Shown: positions 22,559 to 33,293 of the stretch, one piece after another
How the letters are laid out: each line of letters begins with the position of its first letter
Numbering within the stretch: the stretch's first letter is position 1
Made by a program: the position numbers and the translations under genes
Assembly (NCBI GenBank): GCA_022592445.1
Contig: JABYQR010000025.1
Location: forward strand, 124,001-188,000
Length of the DNA: 64,000 bases
Direction: 5' to 3'
DNA from: Cytidiella melzeri
Taxonomy: Eukaryota; Basidiomycota; Agaricomycetes; Polyporales; Irpicaceae
The notes under the pieces: model-generated
What the model was told of the DNA's origin: nothing
The model's database searches: none
The model's input: only the letters and a program-made list of their open reading frames with translations

Positions 22559-22636
22559 GTCTGGTATGTTTATCTGGACAGGTCTGACGCAGGAGCAGCC
22601 TGCCTCAGACCTGCCTAGATAAATATGCCGCCAGAC
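22559..22636. repeat. Long imperfect hairpin, about 35-bp stem
   Basis: GTCTGG...TTTATCTGGACAGG/TCTGACGCAGG (22559-22593) pairs with CCTGCCTCAGACCTG/CCTAGATAAA...CCAGAC (22599-22636), leaving a loop of about 5 nt (AGCAG). There are two or three mismatches and a small bulge. No open frame is involved. It could be a small-RNA precursor, a terminator-like fold or the remains of a tiny foldback element. Confidence 0.6.
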
Positions 22637-23219
22637 TCCCATCGTCGTTTAGTACGGATGCCGTCTACTAGTGGCGCACCGATTGAAATTCCCCTACTAG
22701 AGCTGCGACTGACTTGCATATCCGTGTAATCTCTTGTTCGTTCATGTATACGCCGGTGATTTGGAACAGGTCACAGTGCTGGCCTGCTAGTGAAAACAGA
22801 AGGTGGTGGTTGGAAAACAAAGAAAAAAACAGAAGGTTGTCATGGTAAATGCGGCGACGTTGTGGCGTACAGGGCGGGATACCTAATTAGGGCAAGTTAC
22901 GGCACTGCTAATCAGCTTGATAAACCGACGTGTCCGCTAAGCTTTCTGGATTTCCCTCGCTAGCGTCGCCGTTGCCATTCGGTTATAACGCCACTCTACT
23001 CGTCCCAAAATGCCGACAACTTCCTCCCACCACTTTCGCTTGTTGTCCTCAAACCCTCGAGCAAAACGAGTCGACTCGCACATAGTGGTGGCCACAATCC
23101 CCTCGGGAACCTCCATACCATCTCTTTATTTCTCGTAGGCTCGTGCAGCAGGTCCGTACTCGAATCTCCAGTCAGTCTTAAAGCCAGCACACCACCCCAC
23201 AAGTTTTCCAGGAAAAACG

Positions 23220-25136
23220 ATGGTCGAATGGAACAGCCCCGAAACGTTTGAGTTGTGCGCGATTCTCTTTCGCCAAACTGCCGTATTTGTCTTAGGGAGT
23301 TACATGTGAGGCTCTCCCATCTCATAGTTGCGGGAGAAGGGAGCTGATGGCATAGCTAGATGGTACCTCCTTCTCACTTTTAAAGATGTCGAGGCTCGCC
23401 TCCTCTTGCGACGTATGCGCTTTCGCGTTGCCCACGTACGTAGCCAGGTATTCTTTGGCGTGCTTTTATACAGCTACTTACCTACTTCAGATTCCTTATT
23501 TACTAGCGCGATATGCCAACCTTTGCGAGTTACTTACCATGTGAGAGTGATTTTTTTCATCCTTCTTCGTTGCTGAATTTAGCCCACTTTTCTACTAGGG
23601 TAATTGCGAACTATATCACGCGGAGACCACATAGCTGCGGGCCCATAGGTGAGTTATTTTTGACGTGTGTTACGTATGCACACCCCAGACTAATGTCCAA
23701 TCCCCACCAAAGCGCCACCTATATTCCTGACTGCCGTAAGTCGTTCGCAGCTTTCTCAACGACAGTCGTGCCTTGCAAACAACACTCGCTTCAGGTGACC
23801 GGAAACGTAGCTTTAGCCGCTGCTAGTGCAAATTTGGGTTACAGAGTGTGAGTTTTTTCACAACTCATCACACCCTCTGCACCCTCGATCTAACGCTCAT
23901 TTTCCCAGCATCGTCTTGTGGAAGAGCCATGTGTGGTTCTCCCGTCTCTTGACAGCAATTTGTGTCATGCACATTCTGCTTGCTATACTACGTGAGGGCT
24001 CTTCCCGCGCTGTAATTCAACATATCCATCAAAGCTGACCCTTGTGGCGATGGTTTTGAGTGGGTGCGTTCTCTATAGAGACCACATGGGACGACAAAGC
24101 CCAATATTGTATCGTCTCTCCGGGGTCAACTCAGCGCGGGCTGCTGTCACTCTATCTCTTCAGTGCGTCACCTCTATTTTCTTTACTCTTCTGCACCTTT
24201 ATCTGAATGTGTTCTAGCTCTCGTGTGGCACGTTGTCATTCTCGTTCTAACAGCTCTTGGCGTCCGCCGCCCAGATCTCCCACGGGGCTCACCGTTATCA
24301 TCTATGCTGTACCACCAGATGGTGGGCTATGCTATTTTGACCTGCGTGACTTGTATTCCTATGGCGGTGAGTTGCTAGACATACGATGAGCTACTGGACG
24401 CTCAAACCATCAACATGGATGCTGACGAATTTTCTACGATGAGACTATCGTCTATCTCAACCTAAACAGTACGTGTATTCACTTACTTACTCGCTATCCA
24501 TCTTTCCAACCTTACAGGGGTTTTGTTGCCAGGTATAATGAATATCATCCCTGCCATCGTCGGTGAGCATCACACCTTTCCGTCCCTGACCAGTCTTGCA
24601 ACAAACTGACGAACGAGCGACTCGAAAACGGGGGGTCGTTGCTCGCGCAGGTACCACATCCACGTAAGCACCCTTTACTGTACCAAACCTCAAGCCTTAT
24701 CTTTGTGCATGTGCAGCGTCATGGCGTCCTCGTCCGCAGTGATCTCGCTCCTCCGTCTCAACGACCCTGACGACTCCAGGTTCGCATTCCCCATCATCAC
24801 CTCTCTACTCTCCATCCCTTACAATGGTTGATGAATAGCGACGCATCACCCGCTTCTGCTCCACGAGGGCACGAAGCACCTACGACGAACGATAGCGAGA
24901 AGAGTAGGTCGTCGGTAGAGTCGAGTGCGGTGCCCACGGGTGCGCTGACGACGCATATCAATATCGGGTACGCTGTTCTCTCTCTCTCTTTCTCTTGGGT
25001 GCGATCAAGGGCGGGTTGTTGATGGGCTTGTGTTAGGTATGGCTCCGAGTACTATGACTCGAGGAACGGGAGGGAGGGTCAGCCTAGGCTTGGAGGGAGT
25101 ATGTCGGTGGGAGAGGCTACGGCTGAGGCGGTGTAG
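23220..25136 (+). CDS. Seven-transmembrane integral membrane protein (basidiomycete family)
   Basis: Fourteen exons join in frame. The start at 23220 opens MVEWNSPETFELCAIL...GSYI; exon 2 (23360-23435) is WYLLLTFKDVEARLLL; exon 3 (23491-23540) is IPYLLARYANLCELLTM; then NYITRRPHSCGPI, VTGNVALAAASANLGYR, VWFSRLLTAICVMHILLAIL, GAFSIETTWDDKAQYCIVSP, LVWHVVILVLTALGVRR, YAILTCVTCIPMA|TIVYLNLN and MNIIPAIVGTTSTVMASSSA. A Ser/Glu-rich cytoplasmic tail ends at a stop at 25134-25136. Six to seven hydrophobic helices plus a conserved 'LNLN...IP.I..T...S.AV..L' end fit a family common in Agaricomycetes. Its function is unknown and a receptor role is often guessed. Two micro-exons, 25 nt (24444-24468) and 13 nt (24651-24663), are needed to keep frame. 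No break was found. Confidence 0.72.
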
Positions 25137-25333
25137 AGGTAGTGTAGGTAGGTCATTGGGAAGCAGTGTTATAATCACAGTGGTTGGGTTGGGTATCCTA
25201 CCTCGGCAAGGTCACACAGAGACTCGCGGTGCTCAGAATGGGTTCTACGGTCTGCCCAAGTCCAACTTGCTATTTTCTATTCGTATACAACAGAGCAATA
25301 AAACCACAGATCACAGATTACTCCCGCTTGTTC

Positions 25334-26909
25334 TCAATCCTTCGTGTTCGCAACAGTCGGGAGAAGAGGCTGAGGATCGAACGCAGCAAAGATCGAAAGC
25401 AGGAACGGGTAGGCTCCTGTTCCGTACTGACCCTAAACGCAGACACGCCCTCGTCAGCCTTACACTTCCCTCTCACACACCTAACGTACGAAGAACATGT
25501 AAACAAGAAAAACTCACCATGGTATCTCCAGGAAAGCCAATCTTGAATGGCGCCAGCCCGTCGATAAACTTGATGTCCTCGTCCGAGAGCGCAATACTGA
25601 GCGCCTCAATGTTTGCCAGCAGGTGCTCGACTTTGCGTCCACCGATAATAGGAAAGGAGTACGGCGCCTTGTGCATCGTGTACGCGATTGCGACTGCCCC
25701 CCACACACATCAAAATAATTTAGCACTCAACTACTACTAGGTGAAGACAAAAAGGGGGAAAGGACGCACTGGCGGTGATCGACTTGGCGCCGATACGGGC
25801 AGCGAGCTCTTCGAGGCCCTTGCACACCTTTTTCTCGTCTTCGTTGCGTTCCCATCCCGCCCCAAACTTTCTGCCCTGTTCGCCTGTCGATCGCCGGGCT
25901 TCTTCTTCAGCGTCGGTGCGGATGTGGCCCGAGGCGAGGACGTTCCAAAAGGTGAGTGCCATGCCTGTTTTCATTTTTTTAGTTAGTTAGTTGATTTGTT
26001 TCGGTGGGGGTTGCTTTGTCAGCGGTGTGTGTATGCGTTGAGTTTTACCTTCGTGACGGCACATGGGGATGATCTCGCGCTCGGCGTCGCGCTGGACGAC
26101 GGAGTAGGCGGCTTGGTAGACGACGAAGGGGGTCTTGCCGTTGTAGCGTGCGTATTCGTTCGCTTTGACGACCCACCACGCTGGGGAATCTGACACGCCC
26201 TGTTCGAGGTGTGGCGTCGTTGGGTTATATATGTTGGCAGGAAGAGAAAGAAGGCACGCACGAGGTAGAGCACCTTGCCGCTCGTCACGAGTAGATGCAG
26301 GCCGTCCATGATCTCCTCGATGGACGTGTGTAGGTCCCAGTAGTGAACGTAGAAGATGTCGATGTAGTCCGTACGGAGCTGCTTCAAGCTCTTCTCGAGA
26401 CTGATCCGCATGTTCTTAACGTTGTTGCCGAGATAGTTGGTTTGTTGTTTGATGGCAGAGTTGCCGCGCTCGGTGCTGTTAGTGTACTATCAAAGAGGGT
26501 CATGTTGAGGACGACCACGGATTAGTGAGGCCACGAGGGAGCTGACTTTTGTTGCGAGCACAATCTGGTCACGGAGTTTGCGCTCTTCGATCCACTCGCC
26601 GATGATAATCTCGGAAGAGCCGTCTTGGCTGCAGACAAATGCGTTAGTCACGCAAGCTTTGGAAGAGAGAACAGGAACTGACTAGTTGCTGGCGGTATCG
26701 ATAAAGTTCCCTCCTGCCTCAAAGTAGGCGTCGAGGAGCTTGTAGGAGGACTGCTTGTCCATGGCACCGAACCCGTACGCGGCCCACTTGTCGCCGATGC
26801 TCATGCCGCCGAGGACGATGGGAGAGACATGGATGGCGGCGCGGGGTGCGAACTGGCGATAGCGGCCGAGCTTGGTAGGCGGGGGCGGGGCGGGAACGAA
26901 GAGTGACAT
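25334..26909 (-). CDS. Aldo-keto reductase, aryl-alcohol-dehydrogenase-like
   Basis: Cytosolic NADPH-dependent carbonyl reductase. It starts at 26909 (MSLFVPAPPPPTKLGRYRQF) and continues ARAAIHVSPIVLGGMSIGDK. The catalytic tetrad is present: Asp and Tyr in FIDTASN|YQDGSSE, Lys in IVLATK, His in IDIFYVHYWD. A cofactor-side segment (SGKVLYLV|GVSDSPAWWVVKANEY) follows, then TPFVVYQAAYSVVQRDAERE and the insert GEQGRKFGAGWERNEDEKK typical of the AAD/AKR9-like branch, then SFPIIGGRKVEHLLANIEAL. The last exon (GQYGTGAYPFLLSIFAAFDP) follows a TTTAG acceptor and ends at 25334. Short introns keep frame throughout. It is the apparent parent-type gene of the fragment at 9.4 kb. It is the first of two consecutive minus-strand reductases beside P450 genes, which suits aldehyde or ketone reduction in detoxification or tailoring. 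Exact substrate unknown. Confidence 0.82.
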
Positions 26910-27331
26910 GGTCGATTCGAAGGAGAGGTCAGACAGTGAGGAACGCTGTCTCGGCGACATCGAAGCGATATAAATAATGTTTGCACTGAATGCATCTTCT
27001 CGGGCGGCAGATGTTGATGAAGGCCGGTTCGTCGGGATACGCCTTGCGCTGAACACACCCCAATCGTCGCGATGCCGGCGAAGGATGCACTGACCATCCC
27101 CGGTTTTTCGGAGCACGAGGAGCGGATAATGGCGAGATGAACAGAGCTCCTGCTACGTCGGCATATTCGACTCTGTCTGTGTGAACCCATCAGCTATCAT
27201 ATGTCCATTTTTACTGTGAACAGCCATCTTCGAAAGCCCCCTCATCAGAAGTGTGTACCTCGGTCCACAAACACAGAAATTGCAGTGATTATTGTCCCCA
27301 CTTTACAACTTACATGCTTGCTCAAACCTCT

Positions 27332-29011
27332 CTACTTGTTAAACGGCCAACTTTCATCAAACAAGTCATACGACAGCCCCAAATTCTTCGACGGGTTGAT
27401 GGTGCGGAAGGGAGGGTGTGCCTCTGCCGCTCTCTCCAACTTCTCGAAAAGATCTGTTGGAAGCGCGTGAACTGCACAAACGCCCGACGCGTCAATCTCC
27501 ATTCATATGTGCATTCAAAATAGACGCTTACTCTTCAGGTTCTCCTCGATGCGTGAAGGAGTGACACTCTTGGGTAACACAATAGCCTACATCGACAAGG
27601 CCTCTTAATCAGACACAAGTCACCATAGGGAAAGAGTTGTACAACGCACCCCTCGCTGAGCAAGCCACGAGATAATCACCTGCGCAGGCGTGATCCCCAG
27701 CTCCTCTGCGATGGACTGAACCTCAGGAACCTTTAGCGACTTGCCCACTTGCCCAACACCACCCAGAGGAGAATATGCTTCGAGTAAGAGGTCATTTTCC
27801 TTGGCCCACTGATCAAGCCCACTACCATAAGCCCACCACTTACACACGGCTGCATTGTGCATACCTTGATGAGGTCCGGTTGTGGGTTCCAGAAGCTCAG
27901 CTCAACTTGGTTGACGGCAGGTCTGTGCTTGAGAGGGTTGGCCGTCAAGTTCTTGACCCTGCTCCCTGTCAAGGTCACGCTGATACTTCTCCAAGAGAAA
28001 CAACATACCTAGCGATATTGAAGCTGCCGAAGGACTGTCAGTCGGAGCAGCCTAACGAATACTACTACTCAAGCAAGGACATACTTGCTGACGCCAATGT
28101 TCCTCACTTTCCCCTTGTCAACCAGTTCCTCCAGCTTCTTCCATGTCGGGTAGACATCCTCTGTGAGCGATTCGTCGAGCTCGCTGGTCCCTTTCTTCTG
28201 CGCAACAGGCCTGACAACGAGCACTGAGCGTCCGCTGCAAATATGCAACCAAAATACAACGCCCACCAGTGAATCAAGTACAGATCCAAGAACTCGGTGT
28301 CGAGCCTGGAAAGCGACTCGTCAAGCGCGGCCTCGACGTCCTCAGGGGCGTGGAACGTGTTCCAGAGCTAACGCGATATATTTTAGCACACAAATCCACA
28401 CGATCGTGTTCTCACGCACCTTTGAGGTGATGAAAATGTCTGTACGCTTCACACCGCTCTCTTTAATAGCCTGACCTACTTCTGCTTCATTCTACACACC
28501 ACCATCCGACCTATCATCAGCACCCACACAGGATACCGAGATGAACAACGAGAATGCTCACCCCATAAATCCACGCGCCGTCGATGTGCCGATACCCCGT
28601 CTTCAATGCATGCTTCACCGCCTGTCCGACTTCGCCCTTCCCGGCCTTCCACACACCTTTGATTTCAGCGAGAAGTACTCAGCGCCACAAGATAGTAAAT
28701 AAACAGGTATTCACCGTACCCAGTGCCACGGAGGGGATCTTGTCGCCTGAAGGGAGCGTATAGTGGGTTGGAAGCGTGCTCACGTTCCTCGTCGCTGTTC
28801 CGTTGACGATGGAGTGACATGGCCGTATACCAGTGCGTAGGAACGCCATGGAGGACGATGAGAATGTTTTGAGGCCTTGGTATGCGAAGAACATGGTCGT
28901 TAGTACGGCAAGCAGGCGGAAGAGGGCGGTTTTGGTTCGGATCGTGCGCTGTTCTTGTTGGATTTTAGAGTCACTCTTGGGCAGAGGAACGTAGGAGGGA
29001 AGGGGTGGCAT
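27332..29011 (-). CDS. Aldo-keto reductase, aldehyde/xylose-reductase-like, with N-terminal hydrophobic segment
   Basis: Starting at 29011, the protein has an N-terminal extension with a hydrophobic helix ([19 protein letters not shown]), then the AKR core: [49 protein letters not shown] (catalytic Asp and Tyr), DIFITSKLW (Lys), LDLYLIHW (His), [56 protein letters not shown] and [17 protein letters not shown]. It ends at a stop at 27332. An internal Met ([11 protein letters not shown]) could start a shorter form, so the membrane segment needs transcript support. The junction after LIHW could splice in more than one way. It probably reduces aldehydes with NADPH. It is divergent from P450-4, with about 950 bp between their starts. 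Confidence 0.8.
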
Positions 29012-29962
29012 TAGCTGTGGTGGTCGTGGTCGCTGGGAAACAGAGTGTGAGAGTTGTGTGAGGCGTTCGCACCACTCTCACTCAGTTCTGCGTGAGTCGG
29101 TGACCAGTGACGATTGTGCAATGAGGAAGGCCGGACGAGCGGGCCGCTTTTATCCCGAGTGTCCAAACGCACCATCACTTCGTCGGCTTTCGTTTGTTCT
29201 ATCTGTCTACTTCAATGTCTCATCGGCTTTTGGGAGCTGCGGGAATTTTGTATGTCTTCTGCGATACGACTTGTCGGGCTTCATCTGAACTGACCATGCA
29301 GATCATAGCGTGCGGCGTCTTGGGCACTTGGAGTATTTACCGAGTGTACTTACTTCCGACTAAACCAAGCTGCTAAGGCAGTACACATAACATCGCCAAG
29401 GCACTCAAAGCTGCGATGAAGACTACGAAGGCGCCTGAAAACCTTTTTGGTTTTGTAAATTCATTGCAGGTCCTGAAAAGTCATACGATTCAACTCCAGA
29501 AGACACCGACTCCGAATATCATCTCGAAATGTTGTGAACTGCCCCTCGACAAGAGTTCAAAGTTCGACGTTAAGGTTCAGCTTTGAAAGAGCCGTATCAG
29601 GAAGAGATGCGATTTGAGCTGGGCAGGTGAGTAGTCTCTATGTACTTAGCGGACGTGATGATGTGCGCTCTCGCCTACTCAGTTCGCGCTGTTGTTGCCC
29701 GGGTCCCAACAAATTCCAATTTTGATTATCTGGATTCCTTGCAAATGACATTATTCCGTCCCTGCAGATGACGAACAATGTATTCACCCATGCCCTGCGT
29801 CTCCCAGGCATCGTACCACCGAGTCCAAATTCCAAGTTCAGCGTCCATCATCACGCCGCAGCTAGCCGCGCTTCATCTATCTAGAAGAACGAGCTTACAC
29901 ATAGGCTTACGTGCCTCTGGTTTTGTTCTCTGACTCTTCCCCTCTTTCTACCACTGCGAACC
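29012..29962. promoter_or_regulatory. Divergent intergenic region between reductase and P450-4
   Basis: No credible exon chain was seen. The two flanking starts point away from each other, so both upstream regions share this stretch. A pyrimidine-rich leader (GACTCTTCCCCTCTTTCTACC) precedes the P450-4 start. Confidence 0.4.
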
Positions 29963-32235
29963 ATGGAGTCAACGTCGAGTTCCCTACTCCCTCACCTCCC
30001 GACACCCGTCGCATTGGCTTTGTGCGCGTTGCCTGTGGCATATGCGTTCAGTCAACGAACTAAACAGAACCTCCCTCCCGGACCTAAACCTCTCCCGCTG
30101 ATAGGCAACATCCTGGACGTCCCGTCCGATGCGGCATGGAAGGTTTTCAAGGAATGGGGACACCAGTATGGTGCGTTTTCTCCTCCTCCTTCATATCCTG
30201 TCGGAAAAGGACGTATGAATGTGTAAATCTGGCAGGTGATATGATTTACCTGAGCATATTGGGGAAAGGCATGCTCATCGTGAACTCGGCGGACATCGCG
30301 TTTGACCTACTGGACAAACGTAGCAGCTTGTACTCGTACAGACCTCAGTTCGCAATGGCAAACGAAGTGTGAGCGTCCTGTATATTCTCCGTACACTTCA
30401 GCATTCTGATTCTCTCTCAGTATTGGATGGGTACGAACATTCTCTCATCTCAGCTTCTGCATTCAGTCTCAATTTGTTCGAATCTTTTTTTTTTGTTTGG
30501 GGGTTTCGTGATTTGCAGAAATTCTCCCTCACCAGCATGGACTACAGCGAAAAATCAAAACGCCAGCGCAAATACATGCAGTCCTACTTCCAAAAGAGCC
30601 GTTTGCCAGACTTGTACCCCGTGCAAGTGCGCGAAGCCCACCACTTGTTGCACGATCTTCTAGAGGATCCTGCAGATTACAGGATGAGTATCCGCCGGTA
30701 TGTCACTTGTACATCCTTGCACACCGCCTTTTTGTTCGAATTTTGCTAATGACAGATGTTTGTCACAGGATGGCAGCAGGGATCACCATGATGATCACAT
30801 ACGGACATAGGGTCAAAACGAAAGACGACTCATTCATTCAAATTGCCGACAAGGGCGTCGCGACGATCGAAGCTGCTGGTGCAGTTGGAGCTCACATCGT
30901 AGACTTTGTGCCATGGCGTATGTGTCTCACCAGGAGCTCTGTGTGCACGAGTACTGAGAATTCTTTGGCTGCTGTGCAGTGCGATACATCCCTGACTGGT
31001 TCCCTGGCGCGGGTATCAAGCGCGTCCCTCCTGGGACCAGAGAGAACTTGCAGGCGTTTTTGCACGTTCCGTTCGAACAGGTCAAGAAGCAGATGGTACG
31101 TTCTTTGGTAGAACAGTTTCTCAATGGGCGCTCTGACTTAAGTGGTGTTTGATCATTCCTTACTTAGGCGGCAGGGACTGCAACTCCTTGCTATACTACT
31201 AAACTACTCGAAGAGACAAAAGGAGAAGACGATGAGGGCGTCCTTGGGACGGCAGCGCTGGTATACTCTGGTGGTCTCGACACGGTACGACCGTAACGAG
31301 AAGTTTCAGCTAACAATTCTGATACAGTCACGTTATAGACCATGTCCGCGATCATGACAGCTTTCACGCTGCTAGTTGCTGACCCGGTTATACAGGCCAG
31401 AGTCCAAGCAGAGATGGACCTTGTGATTGGAAAGGACAGGCTCCCCGAGTTCTCTGACCGTCCTCATTTGCCGTACCTGCAGTGTGTTATCAGTGAAACG
31501 CTTCGATGGGGAGCTTCGACTCCGGTTGGTAGGTATCATTTGACAATGTGGTTACGACGATTGTACTTACAACGTCCGCTGTCAGGTGTGCCGCATCGTA
31601 CCCCTCAGGACGATGTTTACAAAGGATACTTGATACCGGCCAACACAACTATTCTAGCGAATCAATGGTCGGTGCGATCCCATTTTGAAAAGTGTATGTC
31701 TGTTCATCGCAATCACAATTGTTAGGGCAATGCTGCACGACGAGCGCGTCTATCCCGACCCAGAACGCTTCAACCCGGATCGTTTCCTCGTTGGCGAAGG
31801 ACGAACGCCGCAAAACGACCCTCGCGAGATTGCGTTTGGATTCGGACGCCGGTATGTTTCTTCTTTCTTCTGCCACAACCTCTTGACACACCTCTCGTTA
31901 TCCCACTGTTCACTAACCGGCTTTCCTTAGTATTTGCCCAGGCTTGGACCTCGCAGAGAACACGCTTTGGATCACCGTCGCGTCCATCTTTTACGCATTC
32001 AAGATCACCTCTGAGCTCGACGCACAGGGTAAGCCTGTGCCTATTGATCTCGAATACAGGGAGAACAGCGTCAGGTGAGAGCTCTGTAGTGCTCTTCAAC
32101 GCAAAACCACACTTTTCTGACTAGTCTGCTTCTTTTGGTTTGTTTGTGTCTAGACACCCGAAACCGTTCAAATGCACGATTCAACCCCGGCATCAGACCA
32201 CAGTCGATTTGATTCGCGACGCGTACGAAGCTTGA
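29963..32235 (+). CDS. Cytochrome P450 (P450-4), a family distinct from P450-1/2/3
   Basis: The start at 29963 gives a membrane anchor (PVALALCALPVAYAFSQ) and hinge NLPPGPKPLPLIGNILDVPS. Next come DMIYLSILGKGMLIVNSADI, LYSYRPQFAMANE, then a 10-nt micro-exon (30421-30430) giving VIGW, KFSLTSMDYSEKSKRQRKYM, MAAGITMMITYGHRVKTKDD, LRYIPDWFPGAGIKRVPPGT, the I-helix YSGGLDT|TMSAIMTAFTLL, K-helix SETLRWG, VPHRTPQDDVYKGYLIPANT, DPERFNPDRF, haem loop FGFGRR|ICPGLDLAENTL and the C-terminal HPKPFKCTIQPRHQ, with a stop at 32233-32235. All key residues are present and the introns keep frame. The layout resembles the large Agaricomycete P450 expansions often labelled O-methylsterigmatocystin-oxidoreductase-like; no substrate can be inferred. 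It is co-oriented with P450-2, about 1.06 kb away. Confidence 0.84.
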
Positions 32236-33293
32236 AAGTGGCGCTGTCAGCAAATTTGCGGGATTTGGATGATTGATGTGATTGTTTTCTGTTTTTACAA
32301 CTTGGTTATCTTGGCAATGCACGGAGCTGTATACAGTATCGTCAATCTAAGCAGGCCTTCCGTGTAGTGATTGTAGTTTGACTTTCTTCTTTCAGAGCGG
32401 TGGACAGTTTAGAAATTGACTTCGTCTTGGTAGTCTTTTTACGCAATAGAGAATTGAAAACGCTGTAGGGAGGGAGACGAATGCCTGGAATTGACAATCT
32501 GTTATGATTGGTCAGTCGTTGTGTGTATTTGTGATGGACGGCGGGGAGGAGTGAGTTGATCGTTCAAATTGTGAGGCGAGATACGTTAATGCGGCCGCAT
32601 TGGTGCGGAGTTCAAGTTACTAAGTAGTACTACTAACTTGAAGTGGTATCTCGACATGTCGTGTACACATACTGGGCTGTGGCAATGCTACAGAAGTCGT
32701 AGTGCTAGTGCTTGTGCTGAATGTGGACAGGAGTAAGGACGATGGACGACTCATTCGGCAGTTCACAGTCAGCGTTTTGCAGGGCAATCAGCCACAAAGC
32801 GCTGTGGCACCTTATATGGCAATTTCGCTTGCTTGGCAAAGGCTGTCGCGACGATGGGCTTGCACCACGACCTGCGACGATACGGCTTCGACAGTGGCTC
32901 CGGGTGCATGCTCACATCGCGTTCAAAGCTCACAAGACACTCTGGTTTCCGATGTCCTTGGTTAAATACCGGAATCTCGCTCATCTCTTGTTCTGCGTGC
33001 ATATCGTACGACTTGCGAATACTACCGGCGACTGCTGCGACCCTCTTCGAACTACGTAACATCAATATTTGACCATCATGCGCGGTCGATGCAATGTCGG
33101 GAATGTGCAGAGTTGACGCCAGACACCAATGGTTGACGCAGGTGCGGCAATCTCGAGGTGGATCATCGCTGCTCAGGTCGTACCATATGTCACATCTAAG
33201 AAGGAGGCGCTGATACGGTGGTGGTCTTCATAGTAGATACCTACCGTGACGCACGTTGCCTTTTACCTCTCCCCCTCTGCTGAGCTCTCCTCA
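32236..33293. other. Intergenic region with a short palindrome
   Basis: No gene was found. At 32611-32642 the arms TTCAAGTTA and TAACTTGAA flank a 14-nt centre, close to a GCGGCCGC site. The minus strand at 32769-33065 is open for about 98 codons but has no start context, splice pattern or family similarity. The last part is the leader of P450-2. Confidence 0.4.

Noticed and set aside
24828..25022. Separate small gene beginning MMNSDASPASAPRG
   Set aside because: The frame is the tail exon of the 7-TM g gene; it splices in frame from the preceding exon and to the last exon ending at 25136.
32611..32642. TTCAAGTTA/TAACTTGAA palindrome as a regulatory operator
   Set aside because: Arms of only 9 bp with a 14-nt centre and no second copy near either P450 promoter; too weak to call a binding site.
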